Below are positions 48,399-60,780 of a stretch of 64,000 bases of DNA, piece by piece. The stretch is taken from assembly GCF_949628265.1 (NCBI RefSeq), contig NC_088789.1:20391883-20455882 (forward strand). Direction: 5' to 3'. Below the pieces are notes generated by a model, which saw nothing but the letters and a program-made list of their open reading frames with translations, ran no database searches and was not told where the DNA came from. The translations under genes were made by a program, and so were the position numbers. How positions within the stretch are numbered: position 1 is the stretch's first letter; the number at the start of each line of letters is the position of its first letter. The stretch is from Cloeon dipterum (lineage: Eukaryota; Arthropoda; Insecta; Ephemeroptera; Baetidae).

Positions 48399-51300
48399 TC
48401 ATGTCAAATGAGTTAAAACCTGCATGAAGAACGGGAACTGCTCCGGTTTTGGAATGGATTCGAAATAGTCGACAATATCTTGGTGCCCCCTTTCCACGGC
48501 TATTTCGAGGGCAGTCATTTTCCGCGAATTTTTCTTGTTCATTGAAAAATTTTTCGTGCTAATCAGCAGCTTGACATTTTCCAATTTGCCGCCCCTGCAG
48601 GCGCAGTGCAGACCGTTTTCGCCGTCCCGGTCCTTAGCCCTCATGTCAGCTCCGCGCTTGATGAGGAGGGCGAGCACTTCCGGCGTCGAGTGCTGCGCCG
48701 TCAGGGTGAGCGGGGTTGACCTGTAAATGTCCCTGGCGTTCAGGTTGGCCCCGTGTCGCAGCAGGGCTCTCGCCGTTTCCAAGTGCCCTTTCGCGCAGGC
48801 CATGTGCAGCGGCGTCCTCCCGGCCAAGTTCTTCTCGTTCACCCTGCTTTTATCTTTTTTCAAAATGGATTTTGTGATGTTCAGCAGGCCAAAGTGGGCC
48901 GCGTAATGCAGCGCCGTGTTTTCTTCGGCATTTTTTGAGTGCAAATCGCTGCCTTTGTCTCTGAGCAGTTTGAAAATTTTGACTGATGACTTTTCCGGTG
49001 CCGTGAATGTTTTGACGCTTCCCTCATTGAATAAGTTACACATTTTGAGCTGGAGATTATCAATCTTTTGGCACGAATAGTGAAGAGGTGTTGAAGAACT
49101 CGCATCGCACGCGTTTACATCGGCTCCTTTGTCAATTAAAAACTTAACAATCTCCAGTTTTTCGTGTGCCACGGCTTGGTGCAGGAGCGTTCTCCCCTCA
49201 TGACCTTTGCTGTCCTTGATTTTTGGGTCGATTTCCAGGAGGCTCTGTAGCACGTCCAGCTTGCCGCCTGCAACGGCGTAATGTGCTGCGTTATTTCCAA
49301 TACTGTCCACGGCATTAATTTCGGCTCCTTTCCCAACTAAAAATGAGCAGAATTCCGCGCCTGACGAATACGCCGCCAGCATCAACGGCGTCTGGCCCTC
49401 GTCCGTCTTCAGGTTGACGAATTTCATCAAAACTTCTCTTTCTGTGCCTTGGGAAGGGTCAAAATCAAAATTGGAGATCAACTTTTCCAGCACGTACTGC
49501 AAGTGCTGCAAATTACCAAAAGCACAAGCCCTGTGGAACACGTTCCAGTCGTTCTGGTCCACGGCGTTGAGCCACTCGGCGCCCTTCTTTTCGGTTTTTT
49601 CGACCAGGAAGCGGAACACCGCGACGTCCTCGTTGTGCACAGCGTAGTGCAGCACGGTGGAACCGTCTTGCAAAACGTCCCACAGCAGCTCTTGATTTTC
49701 ACGGAGCAAAATTTCCACCGTCTCCAATCGGCCTGCGTAGGCGGCGTAGAAGAGGCAACTGCGTCCATGTGCGTCCCTGGCGTTTAACTCCGCGTAGTTG
49801 TCCAGCAGGTGCTGCGTGACCTCGGATTTGCAGCCCCGGGCGGCCACGAGCAGCGCCGTCAGCCCGTTTTCGTCCCTGATTTCCGTGTCGATGCCGCTTT
49901 CCAGCAGCTGCAGCATAACCTCCACGTGGTTGTTCGTCACCGACTGGATCAGCGCTTGGATGGTTTTGCTTCTTTTCAGAATCACCTCCACTTCGTCGCA
50001 TTGCTGCTTGAGCTCCCTGTAAGCGTTGGTCAGGTTGTAAGACGCGATTTTCTCCGTCAGCCGGCAGATTGTTTCAGGTCGGAGTGCTCGATCCAAATGT
50101 TTCAAAACGCCGGTTTTCAAGATCTTGATCGCGATTTCCTCGCTTGACTCGCACGCGGTTTCCAGCAACTGGTAAATGTCGGATTCGAATTCTTTCGGCG
50201 GTGGACAGTTTCGGAACGGTATTATCACGCTTAAGGCAATCTTGAAAATGTGCACCAGACCTTCTTTCGCAGCAGTCTCCAAAATCGTTTTCACATTTTC
50301 TTTATTGCTTTTGAGGTAAAACACGAAGCTGTCCGAGTCTTCGTCGTGATCCTTGCTGCTTGTTTGAGAGAATAAGCTGTTGATGAAAACCCTGCATTGT
50401 TTCAAAAGCTCCGATTCAAACATTGGTATAATGGAGGCCTGCTTGATTTTTAAATCGTACAAGTAGGAGTCCGCTACTAAAAATTCAGCCACGGACTTGT
50501 GGAAACACTCCACATTTTCAGGGCCACTGATTGAAGCAATTCCTGTGCTGTTAATTACCGCGATTTTTTCCTCTGTGAATGAAAAAGTCGGCTCTTGGAG
50601 CAAAAGCTGTCGCGCCAGTTTGTGAGCAAGCGCCATTCCGATTTTAATGGAAGACAGGCATTTGCTATTGCCTTTGTCCTTGTTTTTCACTGCGTCGTGC
50701 AGCTTTTCGTCGACTATTACTCTGTAAACCTCGAAAAAGTCGATATCGTCCGCACATTCGACAAAATTCGAGATCAAAATCAGGTGTAGGGGATTTTGCA
50801 ACACATCAGAAAATCCAGACTTGTGGAATTTTTCGATGAGGAGCCGACATTTCCTTTCGCCCTTGGTGGAAATCTGCATCAGCAAACGAAGCTGCTTTTT
50901 GCTATCAAAAGGTAAAATTTTTACTTGAAATGATGGATTGGCGCTGATTGCACTCAAAACCGTCAGCAATTCATGCGGCCTGGTTGCAACCACCAACGGT
51001 ACTTGCATATCGGTCATGCTTTTGATCAGCATCAAACCCTTTTCTCTCAACTCGGGACAAATATCATCGAATCCATCCAGGAAAATTATGGGTTTTTCAT
51101 CCGGAAGGAGATGTTCGACACTCGTCAATATTGATTCAATTTTGACGGTCTCAGCAGTGGCCGACTTGATATATTGGTAATGATGGACTAAATTCACCAC
51201 GAACACTTTCTTCTGCTTGAAAGCGGCGTAACTTTCCAACTTTTTAAGTGTCAGCGTTTTCCCCGATCCCGGAGGCGAGGAAATGATCCAGACGCAGTAC

Positions 51301-53402
51301 GGGCGTGACGGTTTTTGTCGCAAAAACTGTTCTTCAAACTCATCTCTCAGTTGGAAGAACGTGAGGTCAGCGGAAGCAGCGGAGATAAATTTTCGGTTTC
51401 CATCCGCTTGTAAATTCAATTTGTCTTTTGTCAGGTGGGCTATGAGAGTTACGTTAAACGTGGGCGGAATGAAAGCCGAGGGCCAGATGGGGAAGTCGAG
51501 CAGAAAAGGCAGCGTGCCCAGCACTTTGGAACTAATTCTGCCCGTTTGTTCACCTTCCTGGCGCAAAAGGCCCAGCAGCAGCTCCTCGAGGTTCGAAGAT
51601 CCGTCTCTCAGTGCAGGAAGGCTCAGCAATTTCTCCAGCTGATGCACAGCGTCTGTTTATAATTTTTTTTTTAATAATTTAAAGAGCAAACTGGTTTCGA
51701 CATTTACCTTTTCCATTCAAAATGCAGAATAAAATCTGGACGTGGACTGTGGATTTAAAACAATAAGCTGATTCGCACTGGAAAATATAAAAAAATTTCG
51801 TCAAAAATTATTTTATTTAATGAAAAATTTTCTTACCAGTTTGCTATCAGTGCACTCATTGTTAATCGCTTGATTGACAAAGAAAAATATCATTGGCCTC
51901 CTCGCCCAGCTCGACTCTCTCAGCGTTGCGAAGTAGTTGGCCACATCCCACAGGGACACGCGCTGGTTTTTCAATCTCATGCAAATGCGTTTTTCCCGAT
52001 CCACAAAAAGCGGGGCTAGGAAGCAGGCTAAGAAACAGCCAACCGCGGCCTTCTCGTTGTGCACTAAAGAGAATTTATTAATTATATCTTACTCATTGTG
52101 TATCTTTTCCCAATTGTACCTTTATTTGTCATGCAGTCGGTCAATCTTGTGATTTTTCGCGTTTCAAAGGCCAAATCTTCTTGAAGCACTCTTTCGATCT
52201 TATTCACCGCAACTTGCTCCTCTCCGTAAACCAAAGCGACCTTGTTTCTCAAGGGTTCGCCTTTCGCGCTGGTCCAGGTGTAGAATAAATTCTCCTTTCT
52301 TAAAAGGCTGCTGGTTGCTCCCTCGTACACTCTCCTAATGACAATCGGCGACCTTTCCAAATAAAAAGAAACAGAGGTAAAATATATAATACTAAAGTAA
52401 AAACGCACTTGTAAAAAGTTAGGGGTTCGTGCGAAGTGTAAACAACTTCTGGCGACTGCTCCATTCGGCTTTGCAATGCTGTGAGTAAGTCGAGAAGGGA
52501 AAAATTCTCCGCTAATTCATTGAGCAGTTTGCAAAATGTTTGAACCAAGTTGGTGCACTGATTTAGATGATCCTCATCTTTTTCTAGGATCAAATTTAAT
52601 TTTTAATTTCAATTTTTAATTCAGATCTATAGGCGCTCACTTTCTTCAGTGGAAAATATAACGATGAGGTTTTTCACCCTGGGAAAATTCGAGTAGGCAG
52701 TGCCGTGGTCAACCAGCTGCGTTGGATACAGATGAGCTGTGGCAAACAGGCCGTGCTTGGAAAAGCTTATCTGAGCTTTAACCTCCTTTGGGTGGACCTA
52801 ACAATGAAAAAGGCATGAATTATACTCACAGATATTTCTTTAAACGCATGTGTGTACCACAAAGAAGATGATTTTTAGAACTCCTCCCCACCCTTGCAGT
52901 TTTTTCAGCGACTGTGTCACATCTCGCGTTGCAAAGGTTTCGTACTGCTGACTATTGCCTCCTTTGTGGTCGGTGAAAAGCAATCCTTCGCCGTTTCCAT
53001 AGGACAGAAAGAAGAGAATAAAAACAGACGGCGGTCCTGCGAAAATCGTGAGAAATAAATTATAAATCAATCGAAACAATATTTATTTTATTATATTACC
53101 TGATATTTCAAAAAAATGGGACAGCTTTTTCTCATCCGACAAAAATCCCATGAGGTAACTCTTGTAGGGCGACTCCAAAAGTCTGTAACCGCATCGGCGG
53201 TCAACGAATGTTTTTTCCAAGACATCCAGATCACTCTTGCATTCGCGTCGAATGAGTTTTGGATCATTTTTAAATGCAAAGTTGACAGCCAAGACGCACA
53301 CGCTGAAACCTCAAATCAGTTTTTGCACATTCAAACAAAACAAAATGTGAACCTGTCTGCGTTGCGGTTTTCCTCGAAATACCCCAACTGCGAGTGAAGC
53401 AT
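48399..53402 (-). CDS. NLR-like protein: tandem pseudo-caspase, NACHT, ankyrin repeats
   Basis: Nine exons join to 4548 nt (1515 residues): 53353-53402, 53100-53302, 52858-53036, 52641-52797, 52409-52583, 52120-52352, 51837-52063, 51708-51777, 48399-51652. Residues about 15-290 read like a whole caspase unit: VCVLAVNFAF, DVLEKTF, FILFFLSYGNGEG (His site), KIIFFV (Cys site), then a p10-like part (QTFCKLLNELAENFSLLDLLT, SSLLRKENLFY). Residues about 300-430 look like a second p20 (KVALVYGEEQ, VSLWDVANYFATL, RRPMIFFFVNQAIN). Both lack catalytic His and Cys. A NACHT NTPase follows: Walker A PPGSGKT ending at residue 564, Walker B FLDGFDD at 622-628. About twelve ankyrin repeats fill residues 1000-1490 (RTPLHMACAKGHLETARALL). 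The layout suggests a cytosolic sensor or scaffold. Caspase assignment is by pattern only; NACHT and ankyrin are firm. Confidence 0.85.
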
Positions 53403-55401
53403 TATTTTGTTACAAAGCGGAGATCACGTTGCTGGATTTTCCTTGCATGTTCGCTTGTTACAGTTGGTTTACATTCCCTGGAAATAAGAACTTATGCAAT
53501 CAAATAAAAATGAAGTATTTTGTTATTACAATTAATAGAGAAAAAATCAAAATGATAATTTTAAGAAAGTATTTTATTGGTAATTATTCTGGGCGAGCTG
53601 TGAATTTTGAACGATATGTTTTTGTATGAGCTTCAAATCGTTGCAGAAACCATCAAATGAGCCAAATCATGCAATTTTAAGCATCCTAAAAGCGCCTAAA
53701 TCGTCTACAACTCGTCTGCATATCAGCAAAGACCAAAGAGTCCGAGGCGTTTCGCGTCAGGAAATGTTTCTTATCTTAATATAATTTTCTGTGTAATTTC
53801 AAGCCCAATAATATTTTCAGTTTTCTTTGTATTTTAAATGCGAAAGTCAGTTTCGTTGATATTTCCAGACCGATTTTTTTGTGTGAAATCCAGCAAAAGA
53901 AATTGTTGTTACTCTCGAACATTTTAAACAATCCACGCTCTTTCTAACAAGGAAAAATGGCATGAATGGTGTTAAATAAAGCAAATCGTCTTATACCGGA
54001 AAAATTGCGCATTACTCAAGGACCAAACGCGAATTTCCTTTTGTTGCAAGAAAAGGGCAACAATAATTTCGAGAGTGGAAATTTGGGTGTTTGTTGAGCG
54101 ATGCGTAATTTTACCGCGACCAGGACGTTTAATATTCCAGGAAAATATACGATTTTTATAATTGCGAGATTATAATGGTGTTTTACATTCATATAAAAAT
54201 ATACAGTTTGTTTTGTTACAATTTTGTAGTTTAGAAGTAGATTTTTTTTGAAATATCGAAAAACGTGTTAATCGGGCTAAACTGATGGGTTTTAAACGTC
54301 TAAATTCATACAGCGTCTATTTTGCACCAAACAACAATCCAAAAATATACGACAGAATAGCAAAAAAAGCACTAAAAACTAAAAAAACACAGCTCCTAAA
54401 TATACCCGATTTTTTTATAATTTTCAAGAATACCTTTTAAATTAACCTTATTTTATAAGAAAAATCGAACTAATTAAAATACAAATTATAAGAAAAATGT
54501 GTTCTGTCAAAAGAACCGCAGAAGTGATGAAAAATGCAATTTAAAACCAAACATATAATGTTAGATTTTTTATCTTTATAAAGATATCAATTTGTTTAGT
54601 TGGAAAAATCAAGTAAAAGTGGCTTATTTATACTCACACTATCTTAAAAAAAGCAAAGACCCACAGAATACTCCTGCGCGATAGCTGCCACCTTTAAACC
54701 CACGCACAAGTTTGTAACTAAAGGACGCTGAGCACGAGAGGTGAGAGGATTTTGTGAATGTGAATTTCAGTTCTCTCGATCGTCGGGTTTTTATGCTCTT
54801 TATAGAACCAGCTGTGTATCATTTGACAACCTGTTTTGATTTTTTTGTTTGGTCACAAGTTTCGTCAATATCTCTCTGTATTCACCTTCTAATTTTTCTT
54901 AAAATCGCGGAAAATATTTAAATAATTTAAATGAAGTGAATTTTGCCGCGATTTCGCTTGATTTTTCATTTTTTCCATTTAGATTTTGAACGCCTGCAAG
55001 TTTCGATTTATGCAGCCTGCATGACTATAGTGAGAAGCGGATTGCATAATATGCACTAAATGAGTCGCAGTGTTTATTCGATGGAGCAGCCATGCCCCCT
55101 GGCGGCCTTGCGAGACAAAGTAAAGATCAGCTGTGTGTATGTGTCAAGTGCACACAGTGCACAGGAAAGAATGATTGTGAATATTTTTATTTGGAACTCA
55201 GCATTTGAGTGTAGCTGAAAATTCGATTTTCTGCTAATCTTTTCCAAGATCTATCCCAAAGCGGAGTGTTCAATGAAAAAAACAGCGTAGAGGTAATATA
55301 ATTTAACGTTATACACTTTTCCCTAAACATTGAGTCGATTGCATAATTTATCATAATAACAGGAAGATGATAATTTTCATCCAATTTTGCAGCTATTGAA
55401 C
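53403..55401. promoter_or_regulatory. Head-to-head region, NLR-like and F-box-like genes
   Basis: AT-rich 2 kb between two divergent starts. On the minus strand a good donor near 54640 (GTGAGTAT), and an acceptor shortly before 53402, suggest a noncoding first exon for the NLR-like gene. An inverted-repeat element lies at about 53997-54116. Confidence 0.45.
53997..54116. mobile_element. Short terminal-inverted-repeat element (MITE-like), copy 2
   Basis: Ends AATTGCGCAT at 54003-54012 and ATGCGTAATT at 54101-54110 are inverted, with arms continuing inward through CTCAA, CAAA and AATTTCC blocks. The end-to-end length is 108 bp, the same as the related element at 9885-10004. It lies about 600 bp upstream of the NLR-like start codon. 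Confidence 0.55.
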
Positions 55402-56019
55402 ATGGACAAGATGTACTTCTTATCCGAAAGCACTTCAGACAGTATCCCTGAACAACTGGCACTCATAGTGTCTCGTTTGCCAAATGGAGCAAACGTGGAG
55501 GATCTGTTTCTTGGACTCGTGTTCACCCTTGCTCTGGAGACCGGATTTCAAGTGCCTGAAAATGAGGATTCTGTTGATTGGTTTCTAAAACAGCTCTCAA
55601 GAAAGGCTTTCCACCGTTGGGTCTTTGCTCAACAATTAAACATTACCATTGAATTTTTCCAATCTCAGAATAATCTCATTGCAATTGTGACTGGTAATAT
55701 TAATTACCAAACAATTTGACCTTTTAAAATTGCCGTTTGATTCGCAGGCTTGGTCGAGACTTATAGTCAAAGCTGCTGTTTCGAGGTGGCAGAATTCGTG
55801 CCTCGACCAGAGGAAAAATGTGCTGCCTTGAAATTCTCTAACCTTCGAAGGCTGTCCATGAAGCTGCGTTCTCGGTTGTGGCTGTGTCGCATTGAAGCAA
55901 TGTGTGACGCCCCCTACCCAGATAAAACAGCCTTTGAAAATCTACCTGATCTCGTACTGAGAAAAATTGCATCTTATTTGCCACAAAAAGAGGTTAAAGA
56001 CTGTTCTGCTAAAAAATAA
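55402..56019 (+). CDS. FBXO7/nutcracker-like protein, ending within the F-box
   Basis: Two exons, 55402-55693 and 55748-56019, flank a 54-bp GT-AG intron and join to 564 nt, 187 residues. The N-terminal part (LVFTLALETGFQVPE) and the middle (FSNLRRLSMKLRSRLWL) resemble the FP (PI31-like) region of FBXO7/nutcracker, which binds the proteasome regulator PI31. The C-terminus ENLPDLVLRKIASYLPQKEVKD is the first half of an F-box, after which TAA ends the frame. FBXO7 proteins continue through the whole F-box. Either an unseen exon follows (a weak donor GTTAAAG lies inside KEV) or this is a shortened paralogue. The ubiquitin-like domain of vertebrate FBXO7 is absent. Confidence 0.6.
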
Positions 56020-56390
56020 TTGAAATACAAATTATTTTGTTTACAAAAATGGTTTTTATTAGTAACATCAATGAAAGCAAGTAGTAGTTTCACTGCGGAC
56101 TAGTTTTCTTTATTCGGTAGAAAATCCGTACAAAATTGAAGCTCACATTAGTGACAATCGATCAGATAAAATTTTGTACTTTCATCGAATTGGCACACTC
56201 GGATAATGATAAAAAATGCTATCTCTGGTGCACACTTTAAATGATAGGTTCAAATAAATAATATGTGTATTAAATAAATCCATTCTCTAACATATACTTT
56301 AAAAAGGTATCATCTTAAACAATAGCACCTGAATAAAACGACGAAAGTTACTGGCTACGTATAAAAGATTCAGGGAGATGGGAATGAAAT
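56020..56390. other. Convergent 3' gap, F-box-like gene and cyclin G
   Basis: AT-rich, 371 bp, probably overlapping 3' untranslated regions. I looked for the missing half of the F-box here and did not find it. Confidence 0.5.
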
Positions 56391-58383
56391 TCAATCAGGG
56401 AGTTGCTTGAGGTTCTCTTCCAGGATCGTCTCGAGTTCCTGATCAAATCGACTGGTCGGACGCAGCGTCCTGAAGGTGCGCTGTGACAGGCGCCACACTA
56501 GACGTTGTTTGTTGTGAGGACTCTTCGGCCGCTCCTCATACTGCTTCAGACTGGCCGATACTACTTCGTAGCAATACCAAAAACTATTTTCGTTTATCTG
56601 AAAATAGAAGTCATACAGAATTAAAATTGAGTCAAATCTGGAATATTTAAAACACAATTATGTAGGTTAGGAGTTGAAAGGGTCTGACTAGAGATCTTGA
56701 GATCACACATTTTTTTTCAATACAGGTCATAGGATCTGTTCCATTTAAACAAATTTCATAACGATTTCACAGGGGCTTGTTGTGATTTATATTCAATGAT
56801 TTAAGCAATTTACAGAGCTTTGAAAAAAGTGGTAAATGCTTCAAAATTACGACTGTTGTTTAACTAAATAGATTTTATTTTTCGAGCATTTAAGGAGACA
56901 AATTTATCAGTTCCAAAGAAATCAAAAAATGTTCTCCCATGGTTTATTTTGGGCTTTGAAACTTTCATAATAAAATAAATTAGGAGCGAGTAAATTTAAA
57001 TCTATGATTTCTCAAAATCGACTGAATATCCGAAGTTTAATTTCTTGTGTTTCCAAAATCGCTAGCAGTTTTTTAACCTCTTTGAACAAAATTAAGATTA
57101 ATTTTTTTTTTAATTTTTGCTTAGAAATTTTAGAATTTTGATTAGCTAAAAAACAATTAAATAATAAGGACCTGTCTAAAATCTAAAATTAGGAAATTCT
57201 CATTTATAGAAAAAATAACACATTAATCGATTTTTCTTGTCACCTGAAGGCTTCTTGCACAATTGTACAAAAAGCATGCTTTTAAATTCGATTTCAAAAG
57301 AATTATCACACGAGCCTCTACATTTTTTTTCTCATTTCGGATTAAATTTTGCAATTAAATTCAAAATGTTACAATGTGTAGCTACTTTACTGAGACGCCT
57401 ATTGGTTTGATTTGCAAAATCTGCAAACTGTTGGCAGCTTTCAAAAAATTATGCAATTTTACCCAGGGTGCTCAGGAAACGCCCTGATGTGCTCACAATC
57501 TCGTTCCTAAACACCCTTAAGACACACAGAGGGCACAATTGAGGTAATATATATGCTGTTACAAAATTGCAGGCTAATTCAAATCCCGTGGAATCACCCA
57601 AAAAATAACAAACTCCCAACCTTCACAATTTTTGCTTTAAACCATGAAAATTTATAATAAGAAATTTAACGCGTAATACCTTGCAGACATCGTAGATTTC
57701 CCCAATTGGCTTGGCCAGGGAATCCCTCACTTTCTCAGGACAGCCATCGATGTACAGAAACAAGAGCACCAGCGCCAGCTCACAGGGCCTGAAGTTGGAG
57801 CACGCAGAGTCGGCGGCCAGCACCTCGAGTCCGGACGAATCCGGCCCGGTCAGACCCAGGATGGAGCGGAACGCGTTCAAGAAGTCGAGCGCCGTGGCCG
57901 CGATGGTCGAGCCGAGCTTGAGCTGCATCAGACCGGACATCCTGGCCAGGTCGGCCGCCGTGCAGCCGCACTGCGACACGATGGCCAGCCGGGACAGCTC
58001 TGGACAGCCGCTGCTTGGACGAAGGGACTCGGCGGCCAGGTGGAGGGCGGCCACGCCGATGACGGCCAGGTGACGTCGCAGGGCACGCATTTTAGTCAGA
58101 AAGCGGTCCATGCTCAGGGTGGCGAGCAGCAGCACCTCGGCGGGCAGATCAAAGCACACCTTCAGGCACCGCAGCACCTGCACCGTCTCGTCTCTCATTC
58201 CGGACGTCACTTCGTTCTCATCCTGCACGAAATTGGTGATAAAAAATTATTTTAGTTTTTCCTTGAAGAAATTTCACTCACTCTTGCAAGCGACGGCAGC
58301 TGCAGCAAGGGCTGGAATTGCGGCTCCTGCGAAATGAGCGTTTCCAGCCTCAGCCACGCTTCCTCTTCGTTGTTGAGCACCAT
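56391..58383 (-). CDS. CycG: Cyclin G
   Basis: Exons 58282-58383, 57680-58222 and 56391-56597 join to 852 nt, 283 residues. The start ATG follows directly after an acceptor, so the 5' untranslated region is spliced (upstream donor near 58604). The cyclin box fills exon 2: GMRDETVQVLRCLKVCFDL, LLATLSMDRFLTKM, HLAVIGVAALHLAAES and ELALVLLFLYIDG. The C-terminus has LVWRLSQRTFRTLRPT, typical of G-type cyclins. Family members take part in growth, DNA-damage and cell-cycle control and bind PP2A subunits. Intron 2 (56598-57679) is AT-rich with nothing recognised. Confidence 0.9.
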
Positions 58384-59236
58384 TTTTTCCCCTGTTAAGA
58401 AATTAAAATACTTAATTAATGAGCGTGATTGGTTAAAATTAATGCAGGGATAAAAGATCGAGGCCTCGCCTTAATGCCAGCTATTTTTAGCACGGAACGT
58501 TTTTGCACACTTTACAGCGCTTATAGCGAATCGTGAATTAAAAATTGCGAAAATTTTGCACAGTCAGCAGAAAAATCTAGGACACAATTACGTACCCTGC
58601 TCGAGCAGGTGTCCCATCCGGACGTTCTGACCTGTTTTGCTTCGCCAAATTCACTCATCGGCCAATTCAGTTGTTGTGTTGCGTCATTTTCCCAGTGTGG
58701 AATATAACGGCGGTGTGTGTGCAGCGGAAGCGTGGAGACCGGATAAAAAAGTGCTCTACTACCACGGCTGAACTGAATTGCCGAGGTTCGCACCAACCGA
58801 TCCGCAGCTAACCCCTTCAGTTGGCCGAAAATAAGAAAACTACGCCTAAAAGTGACATTCAGCCTTGGTGTGTTTCAGAGTTACGGTTTGACATTAAACG
58901 ACCGGCCAATCAGAGAGCACTTATAAAAACCAGTGCTGCTCATTGGCTCCAGTTGGAACGGCGTACTTTGCAGTTTGTTTACCTTCGCGCCCTCAATTCA
59001 ATACATTCGATCTCGCGGCCGTTGCGTCTTGCGAGTGCGTCGTACGTGCGTATTTATATTCACATCTAATCGAGCTGACGCTCCACACGTCATTGGACAT
59101 ATTCACAGTCACATGACCTCTGCTAAAAATTAGCACTGGCCAACTGGCCATATCAAGTTCAGTTATTGGATAAGCGAGAAAAAATAAGTGGTCGACCTTC
59201 GGACCCGTCTCAAAAATATACGTAGACACCACTTCA
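58384..59236. promoter_or_regulatory. Divergent promoter region, cyclin G and glycerate kinase
   Basis: About 850 bp between two divergent genes. A cyclin G 5' noncoding exon probably ends at the GTACGT donor near 58604. The DNA is less AT-rich than the surrounding introns. No TATA box is obvious. Confidence 0.45.
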
Positions 59237-60780
59237 ATGATTATAAAAATAGCAATGGAAGCAGCAGCAGTCAAAGAAAATTTGAAACAAATATTTTTGC
59301 ACGCTGTCCAGGCTGTAAAACCGCAAAACCTAATTCTTCAAAATTTAGTCAGGCGTGAGGACGTTTTGGTTGTAAATGAAAGGAAATATTCTTTGAAGAG
59401 AAATGTTTTTATGGTGGGTAAGGGTCTAAATTATTTTTCAGTTCTGAAATTTCTGAAATAATTTTAAAGGTTTTGGCAAAGCCGTCCTGGGGATGGCCGC
59501 AGCTGCTGCACCCCTACTTGATAGTCATCTTCAGGGTGGCATCCTGAGCGTTCCGGTTGGAAGTGATTCGAATTTAATTCGGCAGTTGAAAAAAGCAAAT
59601 TTAGAAGTCCTCGAAGGCGCCAAAAATAATCTTCCTGACAACGATGCCCTTCTTGCCGCGAAGAAAATTAAAGACCTGGCCGTCAGTTTGCACCCTGAGG
59701 ATATATTAATCATCCTGATTTCAGGTTTACAAAAATATTAATAATATAAACAATAATAAAAACAAAGTTAAAAGGTGGAGGATCTGCTCTTCTGCCTTTG
59801 CCGAAAGAGGGCTTGACACTGGAAGACAAACTCGACGCCATCAAAAAGCTCACCAGAGCTGGTGCTACCATAAATGAGCTCAACCACGTGCGGATTGCCC
59901 TGTCCGACTTGAAGGGCGGCCAACTTGCGACCCTCTCAGGCACCAAGCAAGTTGTCACCCTTATTTTGTCGGACATCATAGGAGACCCTGTCCACCTCAT
60001 TGCAAGTGGCCCCACGGTTCAGCCTCTACCTGTCAACACGTGTGACATAATTGAAAAATACGACCTTACTGATAAACTTTCGACCAAAATCCTTCAATAC
60101 TTGATGGACAATATCAAGTGCCAATCACTTGACACCAGTCATGTAAGCAGTTTTTGAAGAACAAAGATATTTTCTAAACGATTATTTTTTTTGTTTAATT
60201 TCAGGTTCAAAATTTGGTTATTGGGAATAATACAAAAGCTCTTGAGGCAGCTGCAGAAAAGGCTAAGGAGCTGGGATATTTCCCTTGCATTCTTTCCAAC
60301 AGTGTTTCTGGAGAAGTGGTAGACGTTTCCAATTTTTACGGCACCCTGGCCCGAGTGTGGCGCAAAAAGGATCAATTGAACGAGCTAATTTCACAATCAA
60401 AATTTCCCATTACAAAGCCACCAGCAGCTGTCTGTGATATGCAATCAATTATTTTCATTTGCGGTGGTGAGCCAACGGTTGCATTGAAAGGGCAGGGCCA
60501 AGGAGGCAGAAATCAGGAACTTGCCCTGAGGGTGGCGAAGACCCTGCCCGAAGGATGCACGTTCCTTAGTGCTGGCACTGATGGAATAGACGGACCAACT
60601 CCGGCTGCGGGCGCAGTTTGTGACAGATCAAATTTGAGATCCGATTTAGACAAATTTCTAGCCAACAATGACTCGTATTCTTATTTGAGGGAAAGTGATG
60701 GGGATTTGATCCAAACTGGGCACACTGGCACTAATGTTATGGATATTCATTTGCTACATGTCTGTAAATTGGGTAAATAG
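59237..60780 (+). CDS. GLYCTK: Glycerate kinase (MOFRL family)
   Basis: Exons 59237-59417, 59470-59724, 59775-60142 and 60205-60780 join to 1380 nt, 459 residues. Introns are 50-62 bp. Motifs in order: GFGKAVLGMAAAAAPLL, GGILSVPVGS, ISGGGSALLPLP (phosphate-binding loop), LNHVRIALSDLKGGQLA, DIIGDPVHLIASGPT, then the MOFRL part GGEPTVALKGQGQGGRNQEL and SAGTDGIDGPTPAAGA. The enzyme phosphorylates D-glycerate to 2-phosphoglycerate in serine and fructose breakdown. Human GLYCTK is 523 residues; the difference is at the N-terminus, which here has no clear targeting signal. A second Met seven codons in (59255) is another possible start. Confidence 0.95.

Noticed and set aside
53100-53302. Reading the NLR-like N-terminus as an active caspase
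   Set aside because: The His site is Tyr and the Cys site is missing, so proteolysis is not supported even though the fold is.
56020-56390. Search for the rest of the F-box downstream of the FBXO7-like gene
   Set aside because: No in-phase segment with F-box second-half residues was found before the convergent cyclin G gene.
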